From NCBI RefSeq assembly GCF_016888005.1, contig NZ_JAFDVE010000001.1:62001-126000 (forward strand): 64,000 nucleotides of DNA. The letters are read 5' to 3'. Each line of letters opens with the position of its first letter. The first letter of the stretch is position 1. This DNA is from Phycicoccus sp. CSK15P-2. Lineage in GTDB: Bacteria > Actinomycetota > Actinomycetes > Actinomycetales > Dermatophilaceae. This document shows, piece after piece, positions 35,601 to 44,891 of the stretch. The notes below the pieces were generated by a model, which was not told the DNA's origin, searched no databases, and saw only the letters and a program-made list of their open reading frames with translations. A program made the translations under genes and the position numbers.

Positions 35601-36234
35601 CGGTGCGGGCAACCTCCTCGGAGGCGAGCAGTCCGGGCACATCGCCGGCGTCGGGTTCGACCTCTACGTGCGCCTCGTCGGCGAGGCCGTGGCCTCGTTC
35701 CGCGGCGACGGCGAGGAGCCGCCGGCCGAGATCAAGATCGAGCTGCCGGTCGACGCGCACCTGCCGCACGACTACGTTCCGCACGAGCGGCTCCGGCTCG
35801 AGATGTACAAGAAGCTCGCCTCGGTCGTCGACGAGGCTCAGCTCGCCGAGATCGAGGGCGAGCTCGTCGACCGCTACGGCACGGTGCCCGAGCCGGTGCG
35901 CAACCTCCTCGAGGTCGCCCGGCTCCGGACGGTCGCGCGCGCGGCCGGCATCGCCGACATCTCCGTGCAGGGGCCGAACATCCGCTTCGGCCCGGTCGAG
36001 CTGCGCGAGAGCCAGCAGCTGCGGCTGAACCGCCTCTACCCGCGCTCCGTCCTCAAGGCCGCCACCGGCAGCCTCCTCGTGCCCGCGCCGAGGACCGCGC
36101 CCGTCGGCGGCCGCCCCCTGCGCGACCGTGACATCCTCGACTGGGCCGCACAGGTCGTCCGCACCGTCGTCATGGACAATGTCGGTGAGGCCGCCCGCGC
36201 CGCGACCGCCCCGGCAGGTGGGGCGACCCGATGA
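32644..36234 (+). CDS. mfd: Transcription-repair coupling factor
   Basis: 1196-residue ATP-dependent translocase that removes stalled RNA polymerase and recruits UvrA. N-terminal UvrB-like region ([54 protein letters not shown]), RNA-polymerase-interacting CarD-like domain near residue 508 ([20 protein letters not shown]), motor with Walker A [17 protein letters not shown] near 660 and [15 protein letters not shown] near 758, then [49 protein letters not shown], and the C-terminal TRCF domain. The ATG at 32644 gives the usual N-terminus with TACGCT close upstream. Overlaps the next gene by four bases. Confidence 0.97.
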   Translation: [1196 protein letters not shown]

Positions 36235-36779
36235 AAGGACTGCTCGTGACCCTCCCGGTTCGCCGCCTCGTCGCGGCGCTCGCCCTCGGCGCCGCCCTGC
36301 TCACCGCCGGTTGCGGCAGCCTGGAGACCGACCGGGCCGCCACCGTGGACGGACGCGTCATCACCGAGACCGAGGTCAACTCGGTGATGGAGCAGATCAA
36401 CGCGATGGACCCCTCGCCGGTGCAGAACCCCCTGACACCCGGGGCGGCGCTGACCCAGCTCGTCCGTTCGGCTCCCGCCCTGGAGTTCTTCGCCGAGAAC
36501 GGGCTCGTGTCGTCGGAGTCCCTGGCCCGCACGCAGGCGCGCGACGGCGGCCTCGACGACCCGAGCGACGCCACGATCGAGATCCTGCGGTACTTCCACG
36601 CGCTGAACGTCGCCTCCTCGGGCCAGCAGTTCACCCAGGAGGACCAGGCGGAGTTCTTCCAGCGGATCAGCTCGCAGGAGGTCGACGTCAGCCCGCGCTA
36701 CGGCGCGTTCGACCCGGAGACCCTCGCGGTGACCGCGACGACGCCGGAGTGGGTCGAGCCGTTCGCAGCCCCGCAGTGA
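36231..36779 (+). CDS. SurA-N-like lipoprotein
   Basis: 182 residues with a lipoprotein signal (VAALALGAALLTAGC, Cys near residue 27) followed by AATVDGRVITETEVNSVMEQIN, the typical opening of SurA/PrsA-like N-terminal chaperone domains. No parvulin (PPIase) domain follows, so it is a short, chaperone-only type or a different lipoprotein with similar helices. Coupled by overlap to both mfd (ATGA) and mazG (GTGA). Comparable small lipoproteins occur near mfd–mazG in other actinobacteria. Confidence 0.75.
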   Translation: MKGLLVTLPVRRLVAALALGAALLTAGCGSLETDRAATVDGRVITETEVNSVMEQINAMDPSPVQNPLTPGAALTQLVRSAPALEFFAENGLVSSESLARTQARDGGLDDPSDATIEILRYFHALNVASSGQQFTQEDQAEFFQRISSQEVDVSPRYGAFDPETLAVTATTPEWVEPFAAPQ

Positions 36780-37726
36780 GGGCCGGGCGGCTCGCGCTGC
36801 TCCTCACCTCGCCGCGGGTCCCGCCCGGCCTGCTGTCCCACGGTGCGTGGAGCGCTCTGGCCGAAGCCGGCCTGCGCCTCGCCCGGGACGTCGACGAGCC
36901 GGTCGTCGAGGCCCTGACCGAGGCCGGTCTCACCGTCGACACCGTCGGCGCTCTCGCCCCCGCCGGCCTGGCCCGCCGGCTCGTCTCGGCCGCCCAGGAG
37001 GGCGCGGACGTCGTGTGGCTCGGCTCCTCCGACGGCGACCCGGGGCTCTCCGACGCCATCGCCGCCGAGGTGTCGCGGATCGAGTCGCCCCCGGACGTCG
37101 AGGTCGTCGTCGGCTCCTGGGACGTCCAGGGCGGACGTCTGCTCGACGTCGTCGCCGCGATGGACCGGCTGCGCTCCCCGGGCGGGTGCCCGTGGGACGC
37201 CGAGCAGACGCACACCTCGCTCGCTCCCTACCTCGTCGAGGAGGCCCACGAGGTGCTCGACGCCATCGACGGCGAGGACCCCGCGGCCCTCGCCGAGGAG
37301 CTCGGTGACGTCCTGCTCCAGGTCGTGTTCCACGCCCGGGTCGCCGAGGACGCCGAGGACGGGCATGCCTTCGACATCGACACCGTGGCCGGGGTACTCG
37401 TCGACAAGCTCGTCCGCAGGCACCCGCACGTCTTCGCCGACGGCGACGCGAGAACTCCGGACGAGGTCGAGCAGGAGTGGGAGCGGATCAAGGCCGCCGA
37501 GAAGGAGTCGCGCGGAGGCGGGTACGACGAGGATCTCCTGCACGGCGTCCCGGCCTCGCTCCCCCCGGAGCTCGCCGCGCGCAAGGTGCTCGCCCGCCTC
37601 CGGCGGCGTGACCTGGTGGGCGACCCGGAGGCGATGGAACGGGTCGAAGCGGCCCGGGAGCGGCTGGCGGTGGCCGAGGAGGACGTCCGCGCCGCTCTGC
37701 GCGAGCTCGCCGACGGCCTGCGGTGA
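36776..37726 (+). CDS. mazG: Nucleoside triphosphate pyrophosphohydrolase MazG
   Basis: 316 residues. The C-terminal two-thirds hold the MazG all-alpha NTP pyrophosphatase: LRSPGGCPWDAEQTHTSLAPYLVEEAHEVLDAID with the ExxE metal ligands, then EELGDVLLQVVFHARVAED with the ExxD pair, and VRRHPHVFADG…EQEWERIKAAEK. The N-terminal 120 residues are an actinobacterial extension related to tetrapyrrole-methylase-like N-domains (LALLLTSPRVPPGLLS…VVVGSWDVQGGRLLDVV). It cleans damaged or surplus NTPs. The GTG overlaps the previous stop. Confidence 0.92.
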   Translation: MRAGRLALLLTSPRVPPGLLSHGAWSALAEAGLRLARDVDEPVVEALTEAGLTVDTVGALAPAGLARRLVSAAQEGADVVWLGSSDGDPGLSDAIAAEVSRIESPPDVEVVVGSWDVQGGRLLDVVAAMDRLRSPGGCPWDAEQTHTSLAPYLVEEAHEVLDAIDGEDPAALAEELGDVLLQVVFHARVAEDAEDGHAFDIDTVAGVLVDKLVRRHPHVFADGDARTPDEVEQEWERIKAAEKESRGGGYDEDLLHGVPASLPPELAARKVLARLRRRDLVGDPEAMERVEAARERLAVAEEDVRAALRELADGLR

Positions 37727-37776
37727 CGACGGGCGCGGTGCACGGGGGCCACCACGAGGGGCTCTAGGCTGCTCCG

Positions 37777-38757
37777 GTGCCCAGCCCCCGTCGTGTCGTC
37801 GTCGTCGGCGGTGCGGTCGTCGACGTCAAGCTCCGCACGGCGGGACCGGCCGTCCTCGGGACGAGCAACCCCGGGATGATGGAGACGACGGTCGGTGGCG
37901 TCGGGCGGAACATCGCCGAGGGCCTCGCCCGCCTCGGCACCCCGACGGTGCTCGTCGCGGCGGTCGGCGACGACCCGGCCGCCGACGCGGTGCTCGCGCG
38001 CACCACAGCGGCCGGTGTCGGATGCGAGCACCTCGTCCGGTCCGCGCACCCCACCGGTACCTACACCGCCGTGCTCGACCACGCGGGTGACCTCGTCGTC
38101 GCCGTCGCCGACATGCGGGCCTCCGACGAGCTCACCGCCGACGACCTGACGGCCGTCCACACCCTTCTCGAGGGCGCGGGTGCGCTCGTCCTGGACGCCA
38201 ACCCCCCGCCGGAGGTCCTCTCCCGGCTGGTCCAGCTCGCCCGCGACGCGGGCGTCCCCGTGGTGCTCGAGCCGGTGAGCGTCGCCAAGTCCGGGGCCCT
38301 CGCGGGCGTGCCGGCCCCGGACCGGCCGGTCGCGCTGGTGACGCCGAACGTCGACGAGCTCGCGGCGCTGGTCGGCCGTCCCGTCCCCGATGCCGAGACC
38401 GACGTCCTGGCGGCGGCCGGCGAGCTGCACCGTCGGGGCGTCTCCACCGTCTGGGTGCGCCGCGGGGCTGCCGGCAGCCTCGTCTCGACCACGGAGGACG
38501 GTGCCGTGCGCGCGGTCGCCGTCGGCACGACCGGCGGGCCGGTGGTCGACGTCACCGGCGCCGGGGACGCCATGACCGCGGGCTACGTCCACGCCCTGCT
38601 CGGAGGGAGCGGGGTCGTCGAGGCCGCGCGCGCCGGCCAGGTCTGCGCCGCCCTCACCTGCGCCTCGCCCGACACCGTCCGTCCCGACCTCACCGCGGCG
38701 CTCGTCGCCGAGCACCTCGGTCCCGCCGTTCCGCCCATCCAGGAGCTCAGCCCATGA
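37777..38757 (+). CDS. psuK: Pseudouridine kinase (PfkB family)
   Basis: 326-residue ribokinase-fold enzyme: VVVVGGAVVDVKLRTAGPA at the N-terminus, TVGGVGRNIAEGLARLG near residue 40 (PfkB signature 1) and VVDVTGAGDAMTAGYVHALLGG near 250 (signature 2, catalytic Asp). Pairing with the adjacent PsuG identifies it as pseudouridine kinase, giving PsiMP that PsuG splits to uracil and ribose-5-phosphate. The GTG start lies six nt after TAGGCT, a -10-like hexamer, so the message may be leaderless. Overlaps psuG by four bases. Confidence 0.88.
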   Translation: MPSPRRVVVVGGAVVDVKLRTAGPAVLGTSNPGMMETTVGGVGRNIAEGLARLGTPTVLVAAVGDDPAADAVLARTTAAGVGCEHLVRSAHPTGTYTAVLDHAGDLVVAVADMRASDELTADDLTAVHTLLEGAGALVLDANPPPEVLSRLVQLARDAGVPVVLEPVSVAKSGALAGVPAPDRPVALVTPNVDELAALVGRPVPDAETDVLAAAGELHRRGVSTVWVRRGAAGSLVSTTEDGAVRAVAVGTTGGPVVDVTGAGDAMTAGYVHALLGGSGVVEAARAGQVCAALTCASPDTVRPDLTAALVAEHLGPAVPPIQELSP

Positions 38758-39683
38758 CCACCCGCACGCCGCATCCCGCCCTCGCCGTCGCACCGGAGGT
38801 CGCCGAGGCGATCGCCGAGGGCCGTCCGGTCGTGGCCCTCGAGTCGACGATCATCAGCCACGGGATGCCCTACCCCCAGAACGTCACGATGGCGCGCGAG
38901 GTCGAGGCCGTCGTCCGGGACGCCGGTGCCGTGCCCGCGACGATCGCCGTGCTCGGCGGTCGTCCGACTGTGGGCCTCTCCGCGGACGAGCTCGAGCTCC
39001 TCGGGTCCGACCCGGGTGTCCGCAAGGTGAGCGTCCGAGACCTCGGCCATGTCGTCGCCACCGGCGGGCACGGTGCGACGACCGTCGCGAGCACGATGCG
39101 CCTGGCGGGGCTCGCCGGCATCGAGGTGTTCGTGACCGGTGGGCTCGGCGGTGTGCACCAGGGGGCGGAGTCCTCGATGGACGTCTCGGCCGACCTCACC
39201 GAGCTGTCCCGGACGCGCGTCGCCGTCGTGTCGGCGGGTGTGAAGTCCATCCTCGACATCGGGCGCACCCTCGAGATGCTCGAGACCCTCGGGGTGCCGG
39301 TCGTCGGCCTCGCGACCGACGAGTTCCCGTCGTTCTTCTCGCGCTCGTCCGGTCTGCCGGTGCCCATGCGGCTCGACACCGCCGAGCAGGTGGCGGCGAT
39401 GGTCCGGGCCACGTGGGACCTCGGGCTGGAGTCCGGGGTGGCCGTCGCGAACCCCGTGCCGGCCGAGGACGAGATGGCGCCCGCCGACATCGACGACGTC
39501 ATCCGGCAGGCGCTCGCGGACGCGGACGCCGCGGGGGTCGTCGGGAAGGACATCACGCCGTACCTGCTCGGCCGGATCGTCGAGCTGTCGGACGGGCGGT
39601 CGCTGGCGACGAACATCGCGCTCGTGAAGCACAACGCCCGGGTCGGTGCCGCGGTCGCCGTGGCCCTGGCCGCCTCGCGCTGA
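38754..39683 (+). CDS. psuG: Pseudouridine-5'-phosphate glycosidase
   Basis: 309 residues; cleaves pseudouridine 5'-phosphate to uracil and ribose 5-phosphate. Characteristic segments are VVALESTIISHGMPYPQNV near residue 24, PATIAVLGGRPTVGLSADEL, KVSVRDLGHVVATGGHGATTVASTM, IEVFVTGGLGGVHQGAESSMDVSADL (Mn-site region) and VVSAGVKSILDIGRTLEMLETLGVPV. Start codon overlaps the psuK stop (ATGA), so both are one operon. Two hairpins follow. Confidence 0.95.
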   Translation: MTTRTPHPALAVAPEVAEAIAEGRPVVALESTIISHGMPYPQNVTMAREVEAVVRDAGAVPATIAVLGGRPTVGLSADELELLGSDPGVRKVSVRDLGHVVATGGHGATTVASTMRLAGLAGIEVFVTGGLGGVHQGAESSMDVSADLTELSRTRVAVVSAGVKSILDIGRTLEMLETLGVPVVGLATDEFPSFFSRSSGLPVPMRLDTAEQVAAMVRATWDLGLESGVAVANPVPAEDEMAPADIDDVIRQALADADAAGVVGKDITPYLLGRIVELSDGRSLATNIALVKHNARVGAAVAVALAASR

Positions 39684-39761
39684 GCTCGCTCGTCCGCTCG
39701 GCGGTCGCCGTCAGGACAGGTCGCATCGCGGCGGCCGGAGCTGCTCGTCGCCGCACGAGCT

Positions 39762-39794
39762 CGGCTCGGAAGCCTTCTCGACGGTTCCGAGCCG
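39762..39794 (+). terminator. Hairpin terminator 1 after psuG
   Basis: CGGCTCGGAA (39762–39771) and TTCCGAGCCG (39785–39794) are perfect 10-bp arms with a 13-nt loop. Confidence 0.6.
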
Positions 39795-39817
39795 TTGCAG
39801 GCGGCTCGCAGGCGCGG

Positions 39818-39837
39818 ACCCGGCGTCCGAGCCGGGT
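39818..39837 (+). terminator. Hairpin terminator 2 before eno
   Basis: ACCCGGC (39818–39824) and GCCGGGT (39831–39837) form a perfect 7-bp stem with a six-base loop. It is a second, weaker stop between psuG and the enolase promoter. Confidence 0.45.
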
Positions 39838-39876
39838 TGCGGCACCGGTACCACGGCGCGGGTCGCTCTGGGGTGA

Positions 39877-41226
<1,350 letters not shown>

Positions 41227-41238
41227 TCCGGAGCCCCG

Positions 41239-41829
41239 ATGGCCGGCCGCTCGCCCCGTCCCGCGTCCCGTCCCCCGCACCGCGGGGCGGGGGCGCGGTC
41301 GGGTGCGCGTGGTCGGCCGGGTGGTGGGTCGGCGCCGCGGTCGGGCCCTCGCGGCTCCGCCACGTCCCCGACGACCGCCAAGGTGGTCCGGCGGCTGCCG
41401 TCGGGCTGGCGGGCCCGGGTCGGCGGAGCCGTGTCGAACCGGGTCGTCCGGCGCGGCGTCGTCCTCGCCTCCATCGGCGTCTTCCTCGCGGTGCTGCTGT
41501 CGTCGTCCGTGGCTGCCTGGCTGCACCAGCGCAACGAGATCGCCGCACTGCGGGACGAGGTGGCCGAGCAGGAGGCCGACGTCGCCCACCTGCGAGCGGA
41601 GCGGGAGCGCTGGAACGACCCGGCGTACGTCGAGCAGCAGGCCCGGGAACGGCTGAAGTTCGTCCGGCCGGGTGAGCGGTCCTTCACGGTCCTCGACCCC
41701 GAGACCGGCGACGAGGACGGCGGTCCCGAGGCCGCTCCGGGCACGGACCCCGACGTGCCGGTGCACCCCTGGTACGACACGTTGTGGCAGTCCGTTCGCA
41801 CGGCGGACGCGCCCGGAGCCGGCCGGTGA
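41239..41829 (+). CDS. Septum formation initiator (DivIC/FtsB family)
   Basis: 196 residues: a basic, disordered N-terminal tail (about 1–70), one membrane helix (VVLASIGVFLAVLLSSSVAAWL, about 74–95), a coiled coil (RNEIAALRDEVAEQEADVAHLRAERERWND) and the family end PAYVEQQARERLKFVRPGERSFTVLD. A bitopic cell-division protein that bridges FtsQ and FtsL in the divisome. Between eno and DUF501, as in M. tuberculosis (Rv1024). Confidence 0.92.
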   Translation: MAGRSPRPASRPPHRGAGARSGARGRPGGGSAPRSGPRGSATSPTTAKVVRRLPSGWRARVGGAVSNRVVRRGVVLASIGVFLAVLLSSSVAAWLHQRNEIAALRDEVAEQEADVAHLRAERERWNDPAYVEQQARERLKFVRPGERSFTVLDPETGDEDGGPEAAPGTDPDVPVHPWYDTLWQSVRTADAPGAGR

Positions 41830-42356
41830 CCCCGCCGGAGCCGGCCCGCGCGACCGACTCCGACCTCGCAGCGGTCTCCCGCCAGCTCGGCCGCGAGGCA
41901 CGCGGTGTGGCCGAGGTCGCGCACCGCTGTCCGTGCGGGGAGCCGGACGTCGTCCGGACCGAGCCGCGGCTGCCGGACGGCACGCCGTTCCCGACGTCCT
42001 ACTACGCCACCTGCCCACGGCTCACCGGCGCGCTGTCCACGCTCGAGAGCCGTGGCGTGATGCGCGAGATGACCGAGCGGCTCGAGGCCGACCCCGACCT
42101 CCGCGCGGCGTACGAGGCGGCGCACGCCGACTACCTCGCGCGCCGTGCCGAGCTCGGCGACGTGCCGGAGATCGCCGGCGTCTCCGCCGGCGGGATGCCG
42201 GCGCGCGTCAAGTGCCTGCACGTCCTCGCGGCGCACGCGCTCGCCGCCGGGCCCGGGGTCAACCCACTCGGGGACGAGGCGCTCGACCTGCTCGACCCGT
42301 GGTGGCAGCGGCACCCGTGCACCGAGGCCACGGCGGACGCCGAGGCCCCGCGGTGA
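41826..42356 (+). CDS. DUF501 protein
   Basis: 176 residues of the DUF501 family, found with divIC and ppx in actinobacteria. Notable parts: LGREARGVAEVAHRCPCGEPDVVRTEPRLPDGTPFPTSYYATCPRL, with a Cys-x-Cys pair, and GGMPARVKCLHVLAAHALAAGPGVNPLGDEAL near residue 125. Function unknown. GTG start overlaps the divIC stop, and its TGA overlaps the ppx GTG; the three genes are translationally coupled. Confidence 0.92.
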   Translation: MTPPEPARATDSDLAAVSRQLGREARGVAEVAHRCPCGEPDVVRTEPRLPDGTPFPTSYYATCPRLTGALSTLESRGVMREMTERLEADPDLRAAYEAAHADYLARRAELGDVPEIAGVSAGGMPARVKCLHVLAAHALAAGPGVNPLGDEALDLLDPWWQRHPCTEATADAEAPR

Positions 42357-43300
42357 GCCGTCGGGTCGGCGCGGTCGACTGCGGCACGAACTCCATCCGC
42401 CTGCTCGTCGCGGACGTGGGGGAGGACGGCCTGCTCACCGACGTCGTCCGTCGGATGGAGGTCGTCCGGCTCGGTCAGGGCATCGACCGCACGGGGACGA
42501 TCGCGTCCGAGGCGATGGAGCGCACGCTCGCCGCCGCCCGCGAGTACGCCGGGCAGTGCCGGGAGCTGGGGGCGGAGGCGGTGCGCTTCGTCGCGACGTC
42601 GGCGTCCCGGGACGCCCGCAACGCCGACGAGTTCGTCGCCGGCGTCCGGGAGGCGTTCGGTGACCTCGACGTCACCCCGGAGGTCGTGCCCGGCGACGAG
42701 GAGGCGCGGCTGTCGTTCACCGGTGCCACCGGCGACCTGCGCCGGCTCGGCATCCCCGGGCCGTACCTCGTCGTCGACCTCGGAGGCGGTTCCACCGAGC
42801 TCGTCCGGGGCACGGACGATGTCGAGGCCGGGCGGTCGGTCGACATCGGATGCGTCCGGATGACCGAGCGGCACCTGGCATCCGACCCGCCGACCGACGG
42901 CGAGGTCGTCGCCGCGCGGGCCGACATCGCGACGGCGCTGCACCAGGCCGAGGAGGTCGTCGACCTCTCCGGGCTCGGGGCGGTCGTCGGGCTGGCCGGG
43001 TCGGTCACGACGGTGACGGCGCACGCGCTCGGGCTCGGCACCTACGACCGCGACGCCATCCACCTGGCGAGGGTTCCGCTCGACGAGCACCGCGCCGCGT
43101 GCCGAGGACTGCTCGCGATGTCGCGCGAGGAGCGAGCGGCGCTGCCGTTCATGCATCCGGGTCGGGTCGACGTCATCGGGGCCGGGGCGCTGGTCTGGCA
43201 CGAGGTGCTCGGCCGGGTCGCCCTGCGCTCGCCCGCTGCCGCGGTCGTCACGAGCGAGCACGACATCCTCGACGGCATCGCGCTGTCCGTCCCCGCCTGA
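42353..43300 (+). CDS. Exopolyphosphatase (Ppx/GppA family)
   Basis: 315 residues of the actin-like ASKHA fold: RVGAVDCGTNSIRLLVADVGEDG (phosphate 1), VVRLGQGIDRTGTIASEAMERTLAAAREY, FVATSASRDARNADEF, VVPGDEEARLSFTGATGDL, YLVVDLGGGSTELVRG (phosphate 2) and VVGLAGSVTTVTAHALGL (adenosine region). It lacks the C-terminal HD domain of longer Ppx proteins, like mycobacterial Ppx1/Ppx2. Hydrolyses polyphosphate or ppGpp-type substrates. GTG start overlaps the DUF501 stop. Confidence 0.93.
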   Translation: MSRRVGAVDCGTNSIRLLVADVGEDGLLTDVVRRMEVVRLGQGIDRTGTIASEAMERTLAAAREYAGQCRELGAEAVRFVATSASRDARNADEFVAGVREAFGDLDVTPEVVPGDEEARLSFTGATGDLRRLGIPGPYLVVDLGGGSTELVRGTDDVEAGRSVDIGCVRMTERHLASDPPTDGEVVAARADIATALHQAEEVVDLSGLGAVVGLAGSVTTVTAHALGLGTYDRDAIHLARVPLDEHRAACRGLLAMSREERAALPFMHPGRVDVIGAGALVWHEVLGRVALRSPAAAVVTSEHDILDGIALSVPA

Positions 43301-43324
43301 GATCGGCACGACACGCCGTCGCTG

Positions 43325-43375
43325 TCTCCACGACGCACGGTACTGCGTAATCCGTAGTACCGTGCGTCGTGGAGA
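43325..43375. promoter_or_regulatory. Perfect 20-bp inverted repeat upstream of padR
   Basis: TCTCCACGACGCACGGTACT (43325–43344) is the exact reverse complement of 43356–43375, separated by 11 nt (GCGTAATCCGT). The repeat ends 11 nt before the padR ATG and lies 24 nt after the ppx stop. The inner TACT…AGTA half-sites suit a PadR operator. As RNA it could form a stem of over 20 bp and so also terminate ppx transcription. Confidence 0.75.
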
Positions 43376-43386
43376 AGGGAGGCGTC

Positions 43387-43719
43387 ATGGACGGCACACA
43401 GCTCGTCAAGGGCGTGCTCGACCTGGCCGTGCTGGCCGTGGTCGCGAGTGAGGACGGGTACGGCTACGACGTGGTCCGCCGCCTGCGGGACGCCGGGCTC
43501 GACGAGGTCGGCGACGCCTCCGTGTACGGGACGTTGCGGCGGCTGTACGCGGCGGGGGCGCTGACGTCGTACGTCGTGCCGTCCGAGGAGGGACCGCACC
43601 GGAAGTACTACGGCATCAACGCGGAGGGACGGCACATGCTGGAGACGCAGGCGAAGACGTGGGGCGGGTTCACCGCCACGATGGACGGGCTGCTCGCCGG
43701 GGCGGGGGTGGCGTCGTGA
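43387..43719 (+). CDS. PadR-family transcriptional regulator
   Basis: 110 residues, PadR winged helix: QLVKGVLDLAVLAVVASEDGYGYDVVRRLRDAGLDEVGDASVYGTLRRLYAAGALTSYVV, with PHRKYYGINAEGRHML as the wing. The short C-terminal dimer helix makes it a subfamily-2-type PadR. The ATG at 43387 follows GGGAGG with good spacing. It overlaps the membrane-protein gene downstream (GTGA), the usual partner arrangement in which PadR represses a small operon. Probably self-represses through the inverted repeat just upstream. Confidence 0.92.
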   Translation: MDGTQLVKGVLDLAVLAVVASEDGYGYDVVRRLRDAGLDEVGDASVYGTLRRLYAAGALTSYVVPSEEGPHRKYYGINAEGRHMLETQAKTWGGFTATMDGLLAGAGVAS

Positions 43720-44762
43720 GCACCCCGACGCAGCCGGTCGTCGACTCCGGGACCGATGACGCTCGGGCCTACGTGCGGGCCGTCCGGGCCTGGCTGGACG
43801 ACCTCCCGCCGGAGGACGTCGACGACCTGACCCTCGGCATGGAGGCCGACCTCGCCGAGCGGGCGGCCGAGGGCGGGGTGCACCTCGGCGCGCTCGTCGG
43901 TGAGCCCGAGTCGTACGCGGCCGAGCTGCGGGCCGCCGCAGGTCTGCCACCGCGGACGGCGGTGGAGGGGCCGTCGTCCCCGCCGTGGCACGCCGGGCTC
44001 GTGGTGGCGGCTCGCGGATGGGGTGCCGGGCTGCTAGAGCGAGCCCCATGGCTGCGCGACCTACGCCCGGTCTGGTGGCTGGCCCGTGGGTGGGCGCTCG
44101 GATGGTGCCTGGCCTCGGTGCTCTGGACGGGTCGCGTCGTTCTCCTGCCGACCCTGGGAGCTGTCGTGTCCTTCTGGCTCGGGCACAGGCTCGTCGGCGT
44201 GGGGAGGGCGGATGTCAGGGTGGTGACGACGAGCCTGAACGCCGTCGCCGCCCTGGTGCTCCCTGCGTCTCTGGGCTTCCTCGTCTACTCGGCGTCGCCC
44301 GACGTGTACGAGCCGTGGGTTCCGCCGGGAGTCTCGGTCGGTGGCTCGCAGGTCCAGGACCTCTACGTGTACGACGCGAACGGCGACCGGGTCGAGGGCG
44401 CGCGGATCTTCGACCAGGACGGGCAGGGTCTCTTCGTCGACCCCGAGATGCTCGCCTGGCAGGACGGCGTGCCCACGCGGCCGGACGGCACCGTGGACGT
44501 GCGCAGCGACGTCTTCCCCGTGGACCTGGGGAACGACGACCGCTGGGCCAACCCCTGGGGTGAGTGGGCCCCGCCGCTGACGCTGCCGCCCCTACCGGTC
44601 GTCCCGACGGCCGAGGCGGAGCCGACGGTGGGACCGTCGTCGTCGCCCGAGGCCACGTCGTCACCGACCCCCACGTCCGACCTCACGCCGGCTCCGAGCC
44701 GGACCCCGACACCCGGCGCCGTGCTGACGCCCGCTCCGACCCGCACCGCCGGAGCGGGCTGA
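43716..44762 (+). CDS. Membrane protein partner of PadR (DUF1700-like N-terminus)
   Basis: 348 residues. N-terminal helical domain (ARAYVRAVRAWLDDLPPEDVDDLTLGMEADLAERAAEGG…LGEPESYAAELRAAAGL) resembles the HAAS/DUF1700 module that PadR regulators are paired with. Three hydrophobic segments follow (about 125–200), then a globular extracytoplasmic part (VQDLYVYDANGDRVEGARIFDQDGQGLFVDPEM) and a Thr/Pro/Ser-rich C-terminal tail that may cross the wall. Overlaps padR by four bases. A role in envelope stress is guessed from the pairing only. Confidence 0.75.
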   Translation: MSTPTQPVVDSGTDDARAYVRAVRAWLDDLPPEDVDDLTLGMEADLAERAAEGGVHLGALVGEPESYAAELRAAAGLPPRTAVEGPSSPPWHAGLVVAARGWGAGLLERAPWLRDLRPVWWLARGWALGWCLASVLWTGRVVLLPTLGAVVSFWLGHRLVGVGRADVRVVTTSLNAVAALVLPASLGFLVYSASPDVYEPWVPPGVSVGGSQVQDLYVYDANGDRVEGARIFDQDGQGLFVDPEMLAWQDGVPTRPDGTVDVRSDVFPVDLGNDDRWANPWGEWAPPLTLPPLPVVPTAEAEPTVGPSSSPEATSSPTPTSDLTPAPSRTPTPGAVLTPAPTRTAGAG

Positions 44763-44891
44763 ACTCCCGTCGCGGCGGCCGGAGGTCCGCGACATGGCTG
44801 GAGGTCGGGCCAGGTGCCGGCCGCGCTCGAGACCGGAAGCGGTGGCCGGGGGCTCGCGCGCGTGTGGACGGGAGAGCGTTACCGTTGCTGC

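Noticed and set aside
32563-35784. Long minus-strand frame opposite mfd
   Set aside because: Composition (Asp/Arg/Val/His repeats) is that of an antisense shadow of a GC-rich gene; mfd on the plus strand has all expected motifs.
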